From Mucilaginibacter gossypii (lineage in GTDB: Bacteria; Bacteroidota; Bacteroidia; Sphingobacteriales; Sphingobacteriaceae), in the NCBI RefSeq assembly GCF_900100945.1, contig NZ_FNCG01000010.1, positions 180,185-244,184 on the forward strand: a DNA stretch of 64,000 bases. Reading direction: 5' to 3'. Positions 19,628 to 28,743 of this stretch are shown piece by piece (position 1 is the first letter of the stretch; each line of letters begins with the position of its first letter). The notes below the pieces were generated by a model. That model made no database searches. It had not been told where the DNA came from and worked only from the letters and a program-made list of their open reading frames with translations. Position numbers and translations under genes: made by a program.

Positions 19628-20836
19628 ATGAGAAGTAATCAGCTTATAAAAAGGTGTCTGCTTATTATTGCCATCCTTGCACAGTGTTCATTGATGTTAC
19701 AGGCTCAAAACAAGCAGCCTTATTCGCAGCGCATGACACAAACGGTTATGACTATCTGGAAAGACAGCCTGACAACCGGCGACAAGTGGACTTATGACCA
19801 GGGCGTGATTTTGAAAGGCATAGAGGGCGTGTGGCAACAAACAGGCGACAAAAGATACTTCACCTATATACAGCGATGTATGGACAGATATGTTACGCCC
19901 GACGGCAATATCCGCACCTATCGGCAAGCTGATTATAATATAGATAACGTATTGTGCGGCCGTAATTTGTTGACGTTATATAAAGTGCTGGGTGCCCAAA
20001 AATACTATAAAGCGGCAACGTTGCTGCGTGAGCAACTGCGGAAACAACCGCGTGTACCTGAAGGAGGCTTTTGGCATAAAAACCGTTATCCAAACCAGAT
20101 GTGGCTGGACGGTTTATATATGGGCGAGCCTTTTTATGCTGAATATGCTGCCGCTTTTCATGAAGATACGGCATTTAATGATATAGCCAGGCAATTTATC
20201 CTGATGGAAGAAAAGGCCCGCGACACAAAAACCGGGCTGTTGTATCATGGCTGGGACCAAAGTAAAAAAGAACGTTGGACTAACCCGAAAACCGGCCAGT
20301 CGCCTAATTTTTGGGGCCGGGCAATGGGTTGGTATGGGATGGCATTGGTTGATGTGCTTGATTATTTTCCGGCGCAGCATCCCAAACGCGTGGAGTTACT
20401 GGCAATACTTAACCGGTTTGCCGCGGCAATTGTTAAATATCAGGATGAAAATTCTGGCTTGTGGTACCAGGTACTTGACAAAGGTTACGCCAAAGGGAAT
20501 TATCCGGAAGCATCAGCATCATGCATGTTTGTATACACCATGGCAAAAGCGGTGAGGCAGGGATACTTACAACCAACCTATTTACCCGCCATTCAAAAAG
20601 GCTATAACGGAATTATCAAAAAGTTTATTGAAACAGATGCAAATGGACAGTTAAATCTTAACGGCACCGTGAGTGTATCGGGGCTTGGAGGGAAACCATA
20701 CCGGGATGGGAGTTACGAGTATTATTTAAGCGAAATGGTAATAACTAACGATGCTAAAGGTGTCGGCGCATTTATATTAGCCAGCGTTGAGGTAGAGCGC
20801 CTGCCCGATGTGTATAGCGGAATGATAAAACAATAA
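19628..20836 (+). CDS. Unsaturated rhamnogalacturonyl hydrolase, GH105 type
   Basis: 402 residues with a signal peptide ending near LMLQAQ. The alpha/alpha barrel carries family signatures: YDQGVILKGIEGVW, QMWLDGLYMGEPF with the catalytic-type Asp, TGQSPNFWGRAMGWYGMALVD, and SGLWYQVLD. GH105 enzymes hydrate the unsaturated galacturonyl end left by a pectate or rhamnogalacturonan lyase and so free rhamnose. No such lyase is in this window. It is the last gene of the locus, 109 bases after GH43. Confidence 0.92.
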   Translation: MRSNQLIKRCLLIIAILAQCSLMLQAQNKQPYSQRMTQTVMTIWKDSLTTGDKWTYDQGVILKGIEGVWQQTGDKRYFTYIQRCMDRYVTPDGNIRTYRQADYNIDNVLCGRNLLTLYKVLGAQKYYKAATLLREQLRKQPRVPEGGFWHKNRYPNQMWLDGLYMGEPFYAEYAAAFHEDTAFNDIARQFILMEEKARDTKTGLLYHGWDQSKKERWTNPKTGQSPNFWGRAMGWYGMALVDVLDYFPAQHPKRVELLAILNRFAAAIVKYQDENSGLWYQVLDKGYAKGNYPEASASCMFVYTMAKAVRQGYLQPTYLPAIQKGYNGIIKKFIETDANGQLNLNGTVSVSGLGGKPYRDGSYEYYLSEMVITNDAKGVGAFILASVEVERLPDVYSGMIKQ

Positions 20837-20930
20837 TTCTGGTAGTCTAAAAAATCTTATGTATCATAATTATCACTAATTCCATTGCCGATTATAGGAA
20901 TGGGGTCGCCACTAATATGCTTTAGATTTT

Positions 20931-20938
20931 TAACTTTG
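20931..20938 (+). promoter_or_regulatory. Putative -7 box TAACTTTG before the ChrB-AraC gene
   Basis: TAACTTTG matches the Bacteroidota consensus TAnnTTTG exactly and ends 7 bases before the ATG at 20946, implying a very short or absent 5' leader. No good TTG is found at the -33 distance, so the call is tentative. Confidence 0.45.
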
Positions 20939-20945
20939 ATCCGCT

Positions 20946-21785
20946 ATGAAATGGATCACGCGTGCCCGTCCTAAAATTGACCGTATTGCCTGCCCGTGGC
21001 TCATCAAACGCTTCATTGATCCTGAAGGTGAAATTATCTACGTTCCGTACGAGGAAGTGCTGGTGAGGGCATCAGAGCTGGATGCTATCCCTTTTGATAT
21101 TCCCAATGTAGAGTATACCCACTACGAAGATCAATGCACCTTTGATTATTTCCTTAAAAAACACCAGTTAAAAGATGCAGCTTTAAACCGGCTTGCCTCG
21201 ATAATCAGGGGCGCGGATACCGACCGTCACGATTTTGCACCGCAATCAGCCGGGTTGGAAGCGGTATTTTCGGGGTTAAGACATGATATTGCCGATGATC
21301 AGCAACTCCTGGCATTAGGCATGGTGATCTACGATGGACTATACAACTGGGCCAAATACCTCCATAAACAAAAGCATACAGATGGACCTGTTGAACAGAG
21401 GCTTATAGAGGTTTACCACCAGTACCTCAAGACTAAAGGAGATAAAAAACCGCCGTCCTGGACAAAGGAACTTAAAGAGATGATCCAGGATCAAATCGAT
21501 ACCAATATGAGCCTGAGCCTGCAACAGGCGTCTGAAGAGCTGGAAATCAACCCTGCTTATTTATCCAGGGAGTTTTCCAAATATTTTGAGAATATGAGTT
21601 TTGGCGATTATATCCGGAAAATGCGGATTGAAAAAGCCATTAACCTTATGGGGACCACCACCCACAGCTTCACGGAGATTGCTTACCTGACCGGCTTTTC
21701 TGATCAGGGCCATTTTTCGAGGATTTTTAAACAGCATACGGGGCAAAGCCCTTCGGAGTATAAAAAAAGCCTGGCCAAAAAGTAA
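20946..21785 (+). CDS. ChrB-like sensor domain fused to AraC-type DNA-binding domain
   Basis: 279 residues. Residues 1-145 match the ChrB C-terminal (chromate resistance) domain: WITRARPKIDRIACPWLIKRFIDP, EYTHYEDQCTFDYFLKK, ADTDRHDFAPQSAGLEAV. Residues about 175-275 are an AraC HTH pair: SLQQASEELEINPAYLSREF, then FTEIAYLTGFSDQGHFSRIFK and the end GQSPSEYK. In known ChrB proteins this domain goes with chromate response. Here it looks like the sensor half of a transcription factor. It lies directly before an efflux operon on the same strand (79 bases), which it probably controls. The ligand could be a metal, oxyanion or redox signal; no experimental link is known to me. Confidence 0.88.
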   Translation: MKWITRARPKIDRIACPWLIKRFIDPEGEIIYVPYEEVLVRASELDAIPFDIPNVEYTHYEDQCTFDYFLKKHQLKDAALNRLASIIRGADTDRHDFAPQSAGLEAVFSGLRHDIADDQQLLALGMVIYDGLYNWAKYLHKQKHTDGPVEQRLIEVYHQYLKTKGDKKPPSWTKELKEMIQDQIDTNMSLSLQQASEELEINPAYLSREFSKYFENMSFGDYIRKMRIEKAINLMGTTTHSFTEIAYLTGFSDQGHFSRIFKQHTGQSPSEYKKSLAKK

Positions 21786-21863
21786 AATCTGTCCAAATGG
21801 TAAATTTTATTCAAGCTTTTCCAGTAGATTGTTTATAGCGTTGCAACCATAAATTTATATATA

Positions 21864-23270
21864 GTGTATTCAAAAACCTATTCGAAATTTTATCAGGCTA
21901 AAACCTCAAAAATTATACTGTTGATGCTGGCCATCGGGTTATTTTGTCTGCAGCTTCATGCACAGCAATCCGGCAGCATTTACCTTGATTCCCTGCTCAG
22001 CACGGCGGCCCGTAATTATCCGCTGATTAAAGCCAAACGTTTGCAGACCCAGGGATTGCAATATGCCGTTAAATTACAGCAAAACGGCATCATTCCTTCT
22101 ATAAATGCATCTTACCAGGTAGATTACGCTACTTACAACAATATTACGGGTATGATTTACCCGCAATACATTACACCTATCAGCGGCCCGCCAAGCAAAT
22201 CAAATGATTATAAAGGCACGCCAGGAAGTGCCGCAGCTCTGAACCTGCAATGGGAGCCTTTTACCTTTGGGCAGCGTGGAGCAACCGTTGAATTGGCCAG
22301 GGGGAAACTCAAAAACGGGCAAGCCGACGAAACGCTTACCATTTTTCAGCATAAGATATTTGTGATTAATGCCTGGCTCAATTACCTGCTTACGGCCGAC
22401 CTGGTTAAAGTTTATCAAAGTAATATCAGCAGGGATGCTTATCACCTGAAACAATCGCAGGCTGTTGTATCAAGCGGGTTAAGGCCCGGAACGGATTCAT
22501 CTACTTTTCACGCCGAACTGGCTAAAGCACAGATCCAACTCATAGCTTTTGAACGCCGAAGGGATTCATGCCTGATCGTTTTAAAAGAACTTACCGGTGG
22601 TAACTTACCCGGTACCCCGGTGGCAGATTCTGCGATGTTTAAGAGCCTGCCTGTTGTTCCACTCAATGCTGATGATACTGAACATCCCGAGCTTAGCTTG
22701 CAAAAAACCAATGTACTGACCAATGAGTTAACCCTTAAAACCTACAAAAGAAGCCTTTTGCCTAAACTAACTATCTGGAGCGTGGGTTATGGCCGCGGAT
22801 CAGGCGTAGCCGCCGATGGGGCGGTTAATAATGGTGATGGATGGCGTTTTGAGCGGTATAATTATGGTATCGGCGCACAGCTTTCTTTTCCTATCATGGA
22901 AGTATTTCGACAGAAACCCTTATTCAAACAGCAGCAACTGAATATTGAGACCAGCCGGGAGCAGCTTAAACAAACCGAACTTCATTTGAATACTGAGCGG
23001 GAAATCGCAGATTCCGCTTTAACTAAGGCCATACAATCTGCCCGCCTGGCCCCGGAAGCATTGAAAGCGGCGCAGTACGCCTACCAGGCAATACACTCCC
23101 GCTATCAGTCGGGGCTCATCAGTTATTATGATGTGATCCAATCCCTGCAATTGCTCTACCAATCGGAAGCCTCGGTTAAGATCGCTTATTGGGGAGCCTG
23201 GAAATCTTTATTAACTAAGGCTGCTTACCAGGGCAATATAGATATCTTTTTAAATCAATACGGAAAATGA
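21864..23270 (+). CDS. TolC-family outer membrane efflux protein
   Basis: 468 residues. The start is taken as GTG at 21864 because the next in-frame ATG falls inside the signal peptide (LLMLAIGLFCLQLHAQQ). Two coiled helical repeats typical of TolC are visible (about 35-230 and 260-460), with the C-terminal SARLAPEALKAAQYAYQAIHSRYQSGLISYYDV pattern spread over helix and turn. A possible promoter TTG-N18-TAAATTTA lies at 21829-21857. The stop overlaps the RND gene by 4 bases (ATGA). Confidence 0.92.
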   Translation: MYSKTYSKFYQAKTSKIILLMLAIGLFCLQLHAQQSGSIYLDSLLSTAARNYPLIKAKRLQTQGLQYAVKLQQNGIIPSINASYQVDYATYNNITGMIYPQYITPISGPPSKSNDYKGTPGSAAALNLQWEPFTFGQRGATVELARGKLKNGQADETLTIFQHKIFVINAWLNYLLTADLVKVYQSNISRDAYHLKQSQAVVSSGLRPGTDSSTFHAELAKAQIQLIAFERRRDSCLIVLKELTGGNLPGTPVADSAMFKSLPVVPLNADDTEHPELSLQKTNVLTNELTLKTYKRSLLPKLTIWSVGYGRGSGVAADGAVNNGDGWRFERYNYGIGAQLSFPIMEVFRQKPLFKQQQLNIETSREQLKQTELHLNTEREIADSALTKAIQSARLAPEALKAAQYAYQAIHSRYQSGLISYYDVIQSLQLLYQSEASVKIAYWGAWKSLLTKAAYQGNIDIFLNQYGK

Positions 23271-26200
23271 ATATCATCCAGCTTTTATATGGTTCATTAA
23301 GAAAACCGGTAACGATCATTGTCGCGGTTATCGCCATCATTTTCTTTTCCGTAATTTCTATTCGCAATATGCCCGTAGATATTTTTCCAAAACTGGGCAC
23401 CCCAACCATCTATGTAGCACAAACCTATGGCGGCTTGTCTGCCGAGCAATTGGAAGGTTATATCACTTCTTATTATGAATACCACTTTCTGTATGTTACC
23501 GGCATCAAATCGGTTGAAAGCAAGACAATACAAGGCGTAACCCTGCTAAAGCTGAACTTTCATGAGGGTACTGATATGGGCCAGGCCACCGGTGAAGTTG
23601 TGGCGATGGTGAACCGGGCCAGGGCATTTATGCCACCGGGTACTATATCTCCCTTTGTTACCCGTTTTGACGGCGGCAGTGTACCGGTAGGGCAACTGGT
23701 ATTCAGCTCAACGCGCTCCCTGTCTGAAGTGCAGGACCTGGCCTTGTTTAAGGTAAGGCCCATGTTCTCAACCCTGCCGGGTGTTTCCGCTCCGCCGCCG
23801 TTTGGGGGTAACCAGAGAACCGTACTCATTAAAGCGGATCCTGATAAATTACGCAGTTATAACGTTACACCCCAGGATCTGGTAACCGCCATTGCCAAGG
23901 GGAATGTCATCACCCCCTCGGGTAATATTCGTGTAGGCGACCAAACGTTGATCACGCCGCAAAATACGGTTGTGGAAAATATCCAGGACCTGGCTAATAT
24001 TCCCATTAAAACTGGCAGCGGCCCGACTGTTTTTGTACATGATGTGGCCGCGGTAGATAATGGGGCGGATATTACATCAGGTTATGCGCTCATTAACGAC
24101 AAACGCTCAGTATATATTCCTGTAACCAAAAGGGCCGATGCTTCTACCTGGGATGTGGTTCAACGGGTTAAAGCGGCATTGCCGGATATGCAGGCTGCCA
24201 TACCGCCGGATATCAAAGTGAGCTACGAGTTTGACCAGTCGGGCTATGTCATCAATTCGATAAAGAGTTTAACTACAGAAGGGATATTAGGTGCCGTACT
24301 CACTGGCCTCATGGTACTGTTATTTCTGCGCGATTGGAGGGGATCGCTCATTGTGGTACTTACTATTCCGCTGGCTTTGTTATCAGCAATTATTTGTTTG
24401 AAATTATTCGGGCAATCCATCAATGTCATGACTTTAGGCGGCCTGGCGCTGGCCGTTGGTATTTTGGTAGATGAAGCTACCGTTACTATAGAAAACATCC
24501 ATCATCACCAGGAAAAAGGCGAACCCAAAGGCCGGGCGATACTAGAAGCTTCTAAAGAGATAGCATTACCCAAGCTGTTAATATTGCTATGTATCCTTGC
24601 GATATTTTTTCCGGCATTTTTTATGTCCGGTATTCCCAAAGCGATGTTTTTGCCTTTATCCTTAGCGGTAGGTCTGGCCATGATCGCGTCATTCCTGCTT
24701 TCACAATCCTTTGTCCCGGTCATGGCCAACTGGCTTTTTAAGGATCATTTGAGCGAAAAGGCGAAAGAGGGTGAAAAGACGAGTAAATTTAAAGACCGGC
24801 ATGGCAAATGGCTGAAAAAAGCCGCCACCGCATCTACATTGATTGTTACGGTATACCTGTTGGTATCTGTGGTTGCCGCGGTTTTATTGTTCAATGTTTT
24901 AGGAAAAGAATTATTTCCTAAAGTTGATGCAGGCCAATTCCAGGTCAGGATTCGTTTAGCCGATGGCACCCGTCTCGAGCGAACTGAAACTAAAACCAAA
25001 GCATTGCTGGCCCTGATAGATAGTTTATCGGGCGGGCAAAAAATAGCCATTACTTCTGCCTTTATCGGCAACCAGGGTTCGTCATACCCTGTTAATGCCA
25101 TCCACTTATGGACAAGCGGCCCTCAGGAAGCAGTTCTTAAAGTCAATTTCGTGGAGAATGCAGGCATAAATCTCGAAGATTTTAAGGAAACTTTGAGAAA
25201 AGAAGTGGCCCTGAAAATACCCGGCATGCAAATTTCCTTTGAGCCGTCGGACCTGGTAGACCAGGTGATGAGCCAGGGCACCAATACCCCTGTACAGATT
25301 AGGATATTGGGTAAAAATTTATTACAGGACAGGGATTTTGCGCAGCGGATCCTGGATCAACTACACAAATTGCCATACCTGCGGGATATTACCTATGGCG
25401 CACCTCAAAGTTACCCCGCCATGAAACTGGAGTTTGACCGGGTTAGGTTAGGACAATTAGGCTTAACGGTAGATGACGCAAGTAAATCACTGATCGCGGC
25501 CACGTCTTCCAGCAGGTTTACCCAGCCCAATTACTGGCTGGATAAAGCTAATGCCACTGCTTACCAGGTGCAGGTTCAGGTGCCGGAGTTTGTCATGAAC
25601 GACCCTGGTAAAGTAGATAATATCCTGTTGGGTTCAAATGGCGGCAAACAGGTGTTTATGCGGGATGTGGCCAGTTGGAAGATGGGTAGGATAGAAGGGG
25701 AGTACGACCGTTTAAACCAAAAGCGTTTTATCACGCTTACAGCTAACCTGCATGGCAAATCGTTAGGCGCTGCCATCAGCGACATTGATAAGATTATTGC
25801 GGGCTTAGGCAAGTTGCCCGATGGTATGAAGATCCAGCAGCAGGGCCAGGCAGAAGTGTTTCAGCAAACATTTGATGAACTGCAAACAGGTGTCCTGCTG
25901 GCCATTGTCGTGATATTCCTGTTGCTGGCTGTTAATTTCCAATCATTCAGGATTTCGCTGATCGTGATCGGTATTATACCAGGCGTATTGACCGGGTGTT
26001 TTTTATTGCTGTGGCTAACGGGCAAAACCTTAAACATTCAATCTTACATGGGTTGTATTATGGCCATTGGCGTGGCGGTGGCCAATGCTATCCTGTTTAT
26101 CATACAGGCAGAAAGCTATCGTAAACTAAGAACGGAAAATTCATTTCTGATCGGGATCAGGGATAGGACGCGGCCAATCCTGATGACCGGCCTTGCAATG

Positions 26201-26428
26201 ATCGCAGGTATGGTCCCGATGGCATCGGGAATAGGTGAGGGCGGGGATCAGACCGCGCCTTTAGGCATAGCGGTAATAGGCGGGTTATTATTCGGGTTGC
26301 TCTTGAGCCTGTTAATTTTACCACTGATCTATCATGCCTTAGCCGGCGATCGCCCGGTTAAGTTAATCTCACTTGATCCCGACGATAAGGAAAGCAAATA
26401 CTTTACCATTACAGAACCAAACGCATGA
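23267..26428 (+). CDS. RND-family efflux pump inner membrane transporter
   Basis: 1053 residues, the normal size. Twelve membrane helices are arranged as 1+5+1+5 around two large periplasmic loops. The TM4 proton-relay region reads VGILVDEATVTIENI (about 396-410), with Asp-Glu in place of the Asp-Asp usual in drug-type (HAE1) pumps. The start MNIIQLLYGSLRKPVTIIVAV is typical. It would export drugs, metals or toxic compounds with the TolC upstream and the adaptor downstream; both junctions overlap by 4 bases (ATGA), so the three proteins are translationally coupled. Confidence 0.93.
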   Translation: MNIIQLLYGSLRKPVTIIVAVIAIIFFSVISIRNMPVDIFPKLGTPTIYVAQTYGGLSAEQLEGYITSYYEYHFLYVTGIKSVESKTIQGVTLLKLNFHEGTDMGQATGEVVAMVNRARAFMPPGTISPFVTRFDGGSVPVGQLVFSSTRSLSEVQDLALFKVRPMFSTLPGVSAPPPFGGNQRTVLIKADPDKLRSYNVTPQDLVTAIAKGNVITPSGNIRVGDQTLITPQNTVVENIQDLANIPIKTGSGPTVFVHDVAAVDNGADITSGYALINDKRSVYIPVTKRADASTWDVVQRVKAALPDMQAAIPPDIKVSYEFDQSGYVINSIKSLTTEGILGAVLTGLMVLLFLRDWRGSLIVVLTIPLALLSAIICLKLFGQSINVMTLGGLALAVGILVDEATVTIENIHHHQEKGEPKGRAILEASKEIALPKLLILLCILAIFFPAFFMSGIPKAMFLPLSLAVGLAMIASFLLSQSFVPVMANWLFKDHLSEKAKEGEKTSKFKDRHGKWLKKAATASTLIVTVYLLVSVVAAVLLFNVLGKELFPKVDAGQFQVRIRLADGTRLERTETKTKALLALIDSLSGGQKIAITSAFIGNQGSSYPVNAIHLWTSGPQEAVLKVNFVENAGINLEDFKETLRKEVALKIPGMQISFEPSDLVDQVMSQGTNTPVQIRILGKNLLQDRDFAQRILDQLHKLPYLRDITYGAPQSYPAMKLEFDRVRLGQLGLTVDDASKSLIAATSSSRFTQPNYWLDKANATAYQVQVQVPEFVMNDPGKVDNILLGSNGGKQVFMRDVASWKMGRIEGEYDRLNQKRFITLTANLHGKSLGAAISDIDKIIAGLGKLPDGMKIQQQGQAEVFQQTFDELQTGVLLAIVVIFLLLAVNFQSFRISLIVIGIIPGVLTGCFLLLWLTGKTLNIQSYMGCIMAIGVAVANAILFIIQAESYRKLRTENSFLIGIRDRTRPILMTGLAMIAGMVPMASGIGEGGDQTAPLGIAVIGGLLFGLLLSLLILPLIYHALAGDRPVKLISLDPDDKESKYFTITEPNA

Positions 26429-27513
26429 AAGCATTACATACATATTTAGGATTAGGCCTGTCGCTGGTACTTGGAGCTTGCGGCAGCAATGAAAATAAGA
26501 CACCGGTAGCTACGGTGGCGCCGGCAAAACAACCTGTAGAGCTGATTGAACTTAAAGCCGGTAAAGTGAGCAATAAACTCAGCCTCACCGGGGAAATTAT
26601 ACCAAACGACCGCGCCAATATCTATGCCCGTACAGCCGGTTATGTAAAAGATGTAAAAGTGGACATTGGCAGCAAGGTGAGTAAAGGCCAGGTGCTTTGT
26701 ATCCTGGACGCGCCGGAACTAAAAGCCGGCGAGGCGCAGAGCCGCAGTAACAGCCAGGGAGCTTATTCTAAGTTCCTGTCCAGTAAAAGCGTTTATTCGC
26801 GGTTGTTAAAAGCATCCAAAACACCCGGCGCCATATCAGATAACGAGCTGGATATTGCCCGCAACCAAATGAAAACGGATAGCTCCGCTTACGAAGCTTC
26901 TAAAGCTGCTACCCGGGCTAACCATGCATTAGAAGATTACCTGGTTATCCGGTCACCATTTAACGGAGTAGTTACCGCGCGTAATATTTTTAAAGGCGAT
27001 TATGTGGATAATACCGGTAAAATCCTGCTTTTTACTGTAGAGGATAACTCGTTGTTAAGGATCCAGGTGTCGGTACCGGAGGCTTATAATGCTACTAAAA
27101 TAGAAGATAACCAGGCCTCGTTTACCGTTTCTGCTTTGCCGGGTGTTGTATTTAAAGCCAATCTTGCCCGAAAATCGGAAGCGATCAGCTCAGATACCCG
27201 GAGCGAAACATGGGAGTTTAGTTTCCCCAATCAAAAAAAACAGCTTAAGCCCGGGATGTTTGCCCAGATCACCTTAAACGTTGATCGACCTGATCCTGGC
27301 TTTACGGTACCTTACAAGGCTGTTGTAACTACGCAGGAACGCAAGTTTGTCGTGAAACTCGTGGATGGCAGAGCGAAATGGGTAGATGTAAAAACAGGGT
27401 TTACAGGCAAAGAAAAAGTAGAAATTACTGGTGACCTGAAAGATGGCGATAAACTGGTTAAACAAGCCAATGAGGAGATGAAAGAGGGTGCAACTCTTCC
27501 TGTTAAGCAATAG
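26425..27513 (+). CDS. RND efflux periplasmic adaptor lipoprotein (MFP)
   Basis: 362 residues. The lipobox LVLGACG gives a lipidated Cys near residue 15-16. Barrel-sandwich halves (YVKDVKVDIGSKVSKGQVLCILD and DYLVIRSPFNGVVTARNI regions), an alpha-hairpin between them (about 100-165) and the beta-barrel part (GMFAQITLNV) are all visible. It links the RND pump to TolC. It is last in the operon, and about 230 bases without a gene follow. Confidence 0.93.
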   Translation: MKALHTYLGLGLSLVLGACGSNENKTPVATVAPAKQPVELIELKAGKVSNKLSLTGEIIPNDRANIYARTAGYVKDVKVDIGSKVSKGQVLCILDAPELKAGEAQSRSNSQGAYSKFLSSKSVYSRLLKASKTPGAISDNELDIARNQMKTDSSAYEASKAATRANHALEDYLVIRSPFNGVVTARNIFKGDYVDNTGKILLFTVEDNSLLRIQVSVPEAYNATKIEDNQASFTVSALPGVVFKANLARKSEAISSDTRSETWEFSFPNQKKQLKPGMFAQITLNVDRPDPGFTVPYKAVVTTQERKFVVKLVDGRAKWVDVKTGFTGKEKVEITGDLKDGDKLVKQANEEMKEGATLPVKQ

Positions 27514-27749
27514 TTGATCAATGTATCACACAGAGGTTATAAATTAATTCCGGGGTTCCAATCGAAACATTGACAGATACACAGGCAACAGTGCTATCAG
27601 GGCACAGGTGAGCTTTTCCATAGATCATTTGCCGCAATATGCAATGGCGATCCGTAAGCCTTGCCTTAGTCATATCAAAAAACGGTTTTAAAATTTCAAT
27701 TTCATTGCTATCTTAACCTGATTTTTTGATAAGATTTGTACCTGAACCC

Positions 27750-28736
27750 ATGCGTAAAGTAGTTCCCTTATTGCTAATAGCAATTATCCTTTGTACTGAA
27801 CGTGTAAGCGCACAACGCGACACTATAATGGCTTACATGAAGAATTTTACTGTTGCCCCCTGGCTGGCACCGTCAGCGAAAATAACCAATAGTAAAGATA
27901 GTGCTGATTTTATCCGAATGGTAACCACACCAGATTCCAGTACCGATAACCAACTTTTCCCCGTCAATGATTATTATTTAAATGGGAAACCCAAACTTCA
28001 AGGTGTTTCGAATACAGGTTTAATAGAGGCACAATTACAAGGTGCCTGTATTGAATATTTTCCTAATGGTAAAAGGAAGCGTATTTGCAATTATGAAAAA
28101 GGCAGGCTTTCCGGCGATATAACCGAATACTATCCCAACGGCAAAATTTATTTGTCCGGAATTTACAAAAAGGATACATTAATCGTTGCCCAGTGCGCTG
28201 ACTCAACAGGACGCGTATTAGCCGAAAACGGCAACGGTACTATAATTCTTTATTCTGATGATTTTAAAAACACAATCGGTACTGGTCCTATAAAAGACGG
28301 TTTAAAAGACAATGCCTGGAATGGAACCTTAAACGATACTTTACGCTATGAGGCGACTTATAAAAGCGGCAACCTGATTGCAGGGAACAGCTATGCGAAA
28401 AGCGGTAATAAATATTCTTTTAATAAGGAATATACTGCCCCTGAATTTATGGGAGGGCTAAACAAATTCGGAAGCTTCCTTGCGAAAAGTATAGTATACC
28501 CGCTTGAAGCACGTAATAATAATATACAGGGGCGGGCAATCTTAACCTTTAACGTTGATCGGCAGGGCATCTTACACGATATTCGCTCCATACAAGGGAA
28601 CCTAATCCTGGCTCAAGAAGCTTTACGGGTGATGCGTTTATCCCCGCCCTGGAAACCCGCCACCAGTTATGGCATTACTGTTGATGTAATTTATTCTGTA
28701 CCAATAAGTTTTTCATTGGCTTATGAACAACGCTAA
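27750..28736 (+). CDS. Secreted MORN-repeat protein with TonB C-terminal domain
   Basis: The start at the ATG 27750 gives a good signal peptide (VVPLLLIAIILCTERVSAQ); an upstream TTG (27726) would precede it with a polar tail. Middle residues about 85-150 carry MORN-like toxin-antitoxin-style repeats (EYFPNGKRKRICNYEKGRLSGD, then EYYPNGKIYLSGIY, split here as two copies). The last about 90 residues resemble a TonB C-terminal domain (YPLEARNNNIQGRAILTFNVD, LRLSPPWKPA-like end). Because it has a signal peptide and no Pro-rich anchor, it is probably a periplasmic TonB-like protein rather than a true energy transducer. Confidence 0.75.
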   Translation: MRKVVPLLLIAIILCTERVSAQRDTIMAYMKNFTVAPWLAPSAKITNSKDSADFIRMVTTPDSSTDNQLFPVNDYYLNGKPKLQGVSNTGLIEAQLQGACIEYFPNGKRKRICNYEKGRLSGDITEYYPNGKIYLSGIYKKDTLIVAQCADSTGRVLAENGNGTIILYSDDFKNTIGTGPIKDGLKDNAWNGTLNDTLRYEATYKSGNLIAGNSYAKSGNKYSFNKEYTAPEFMGGLNKFGSFLAKSIVYPLEARNNNIQGRAILTFNVDRQGILHDIRSIQGNLILAQEALRVMRLSPPWKPATSYGITVDVIYSVPISFSLAYEQR

Positions 28737-28743
28737 GTTAATT

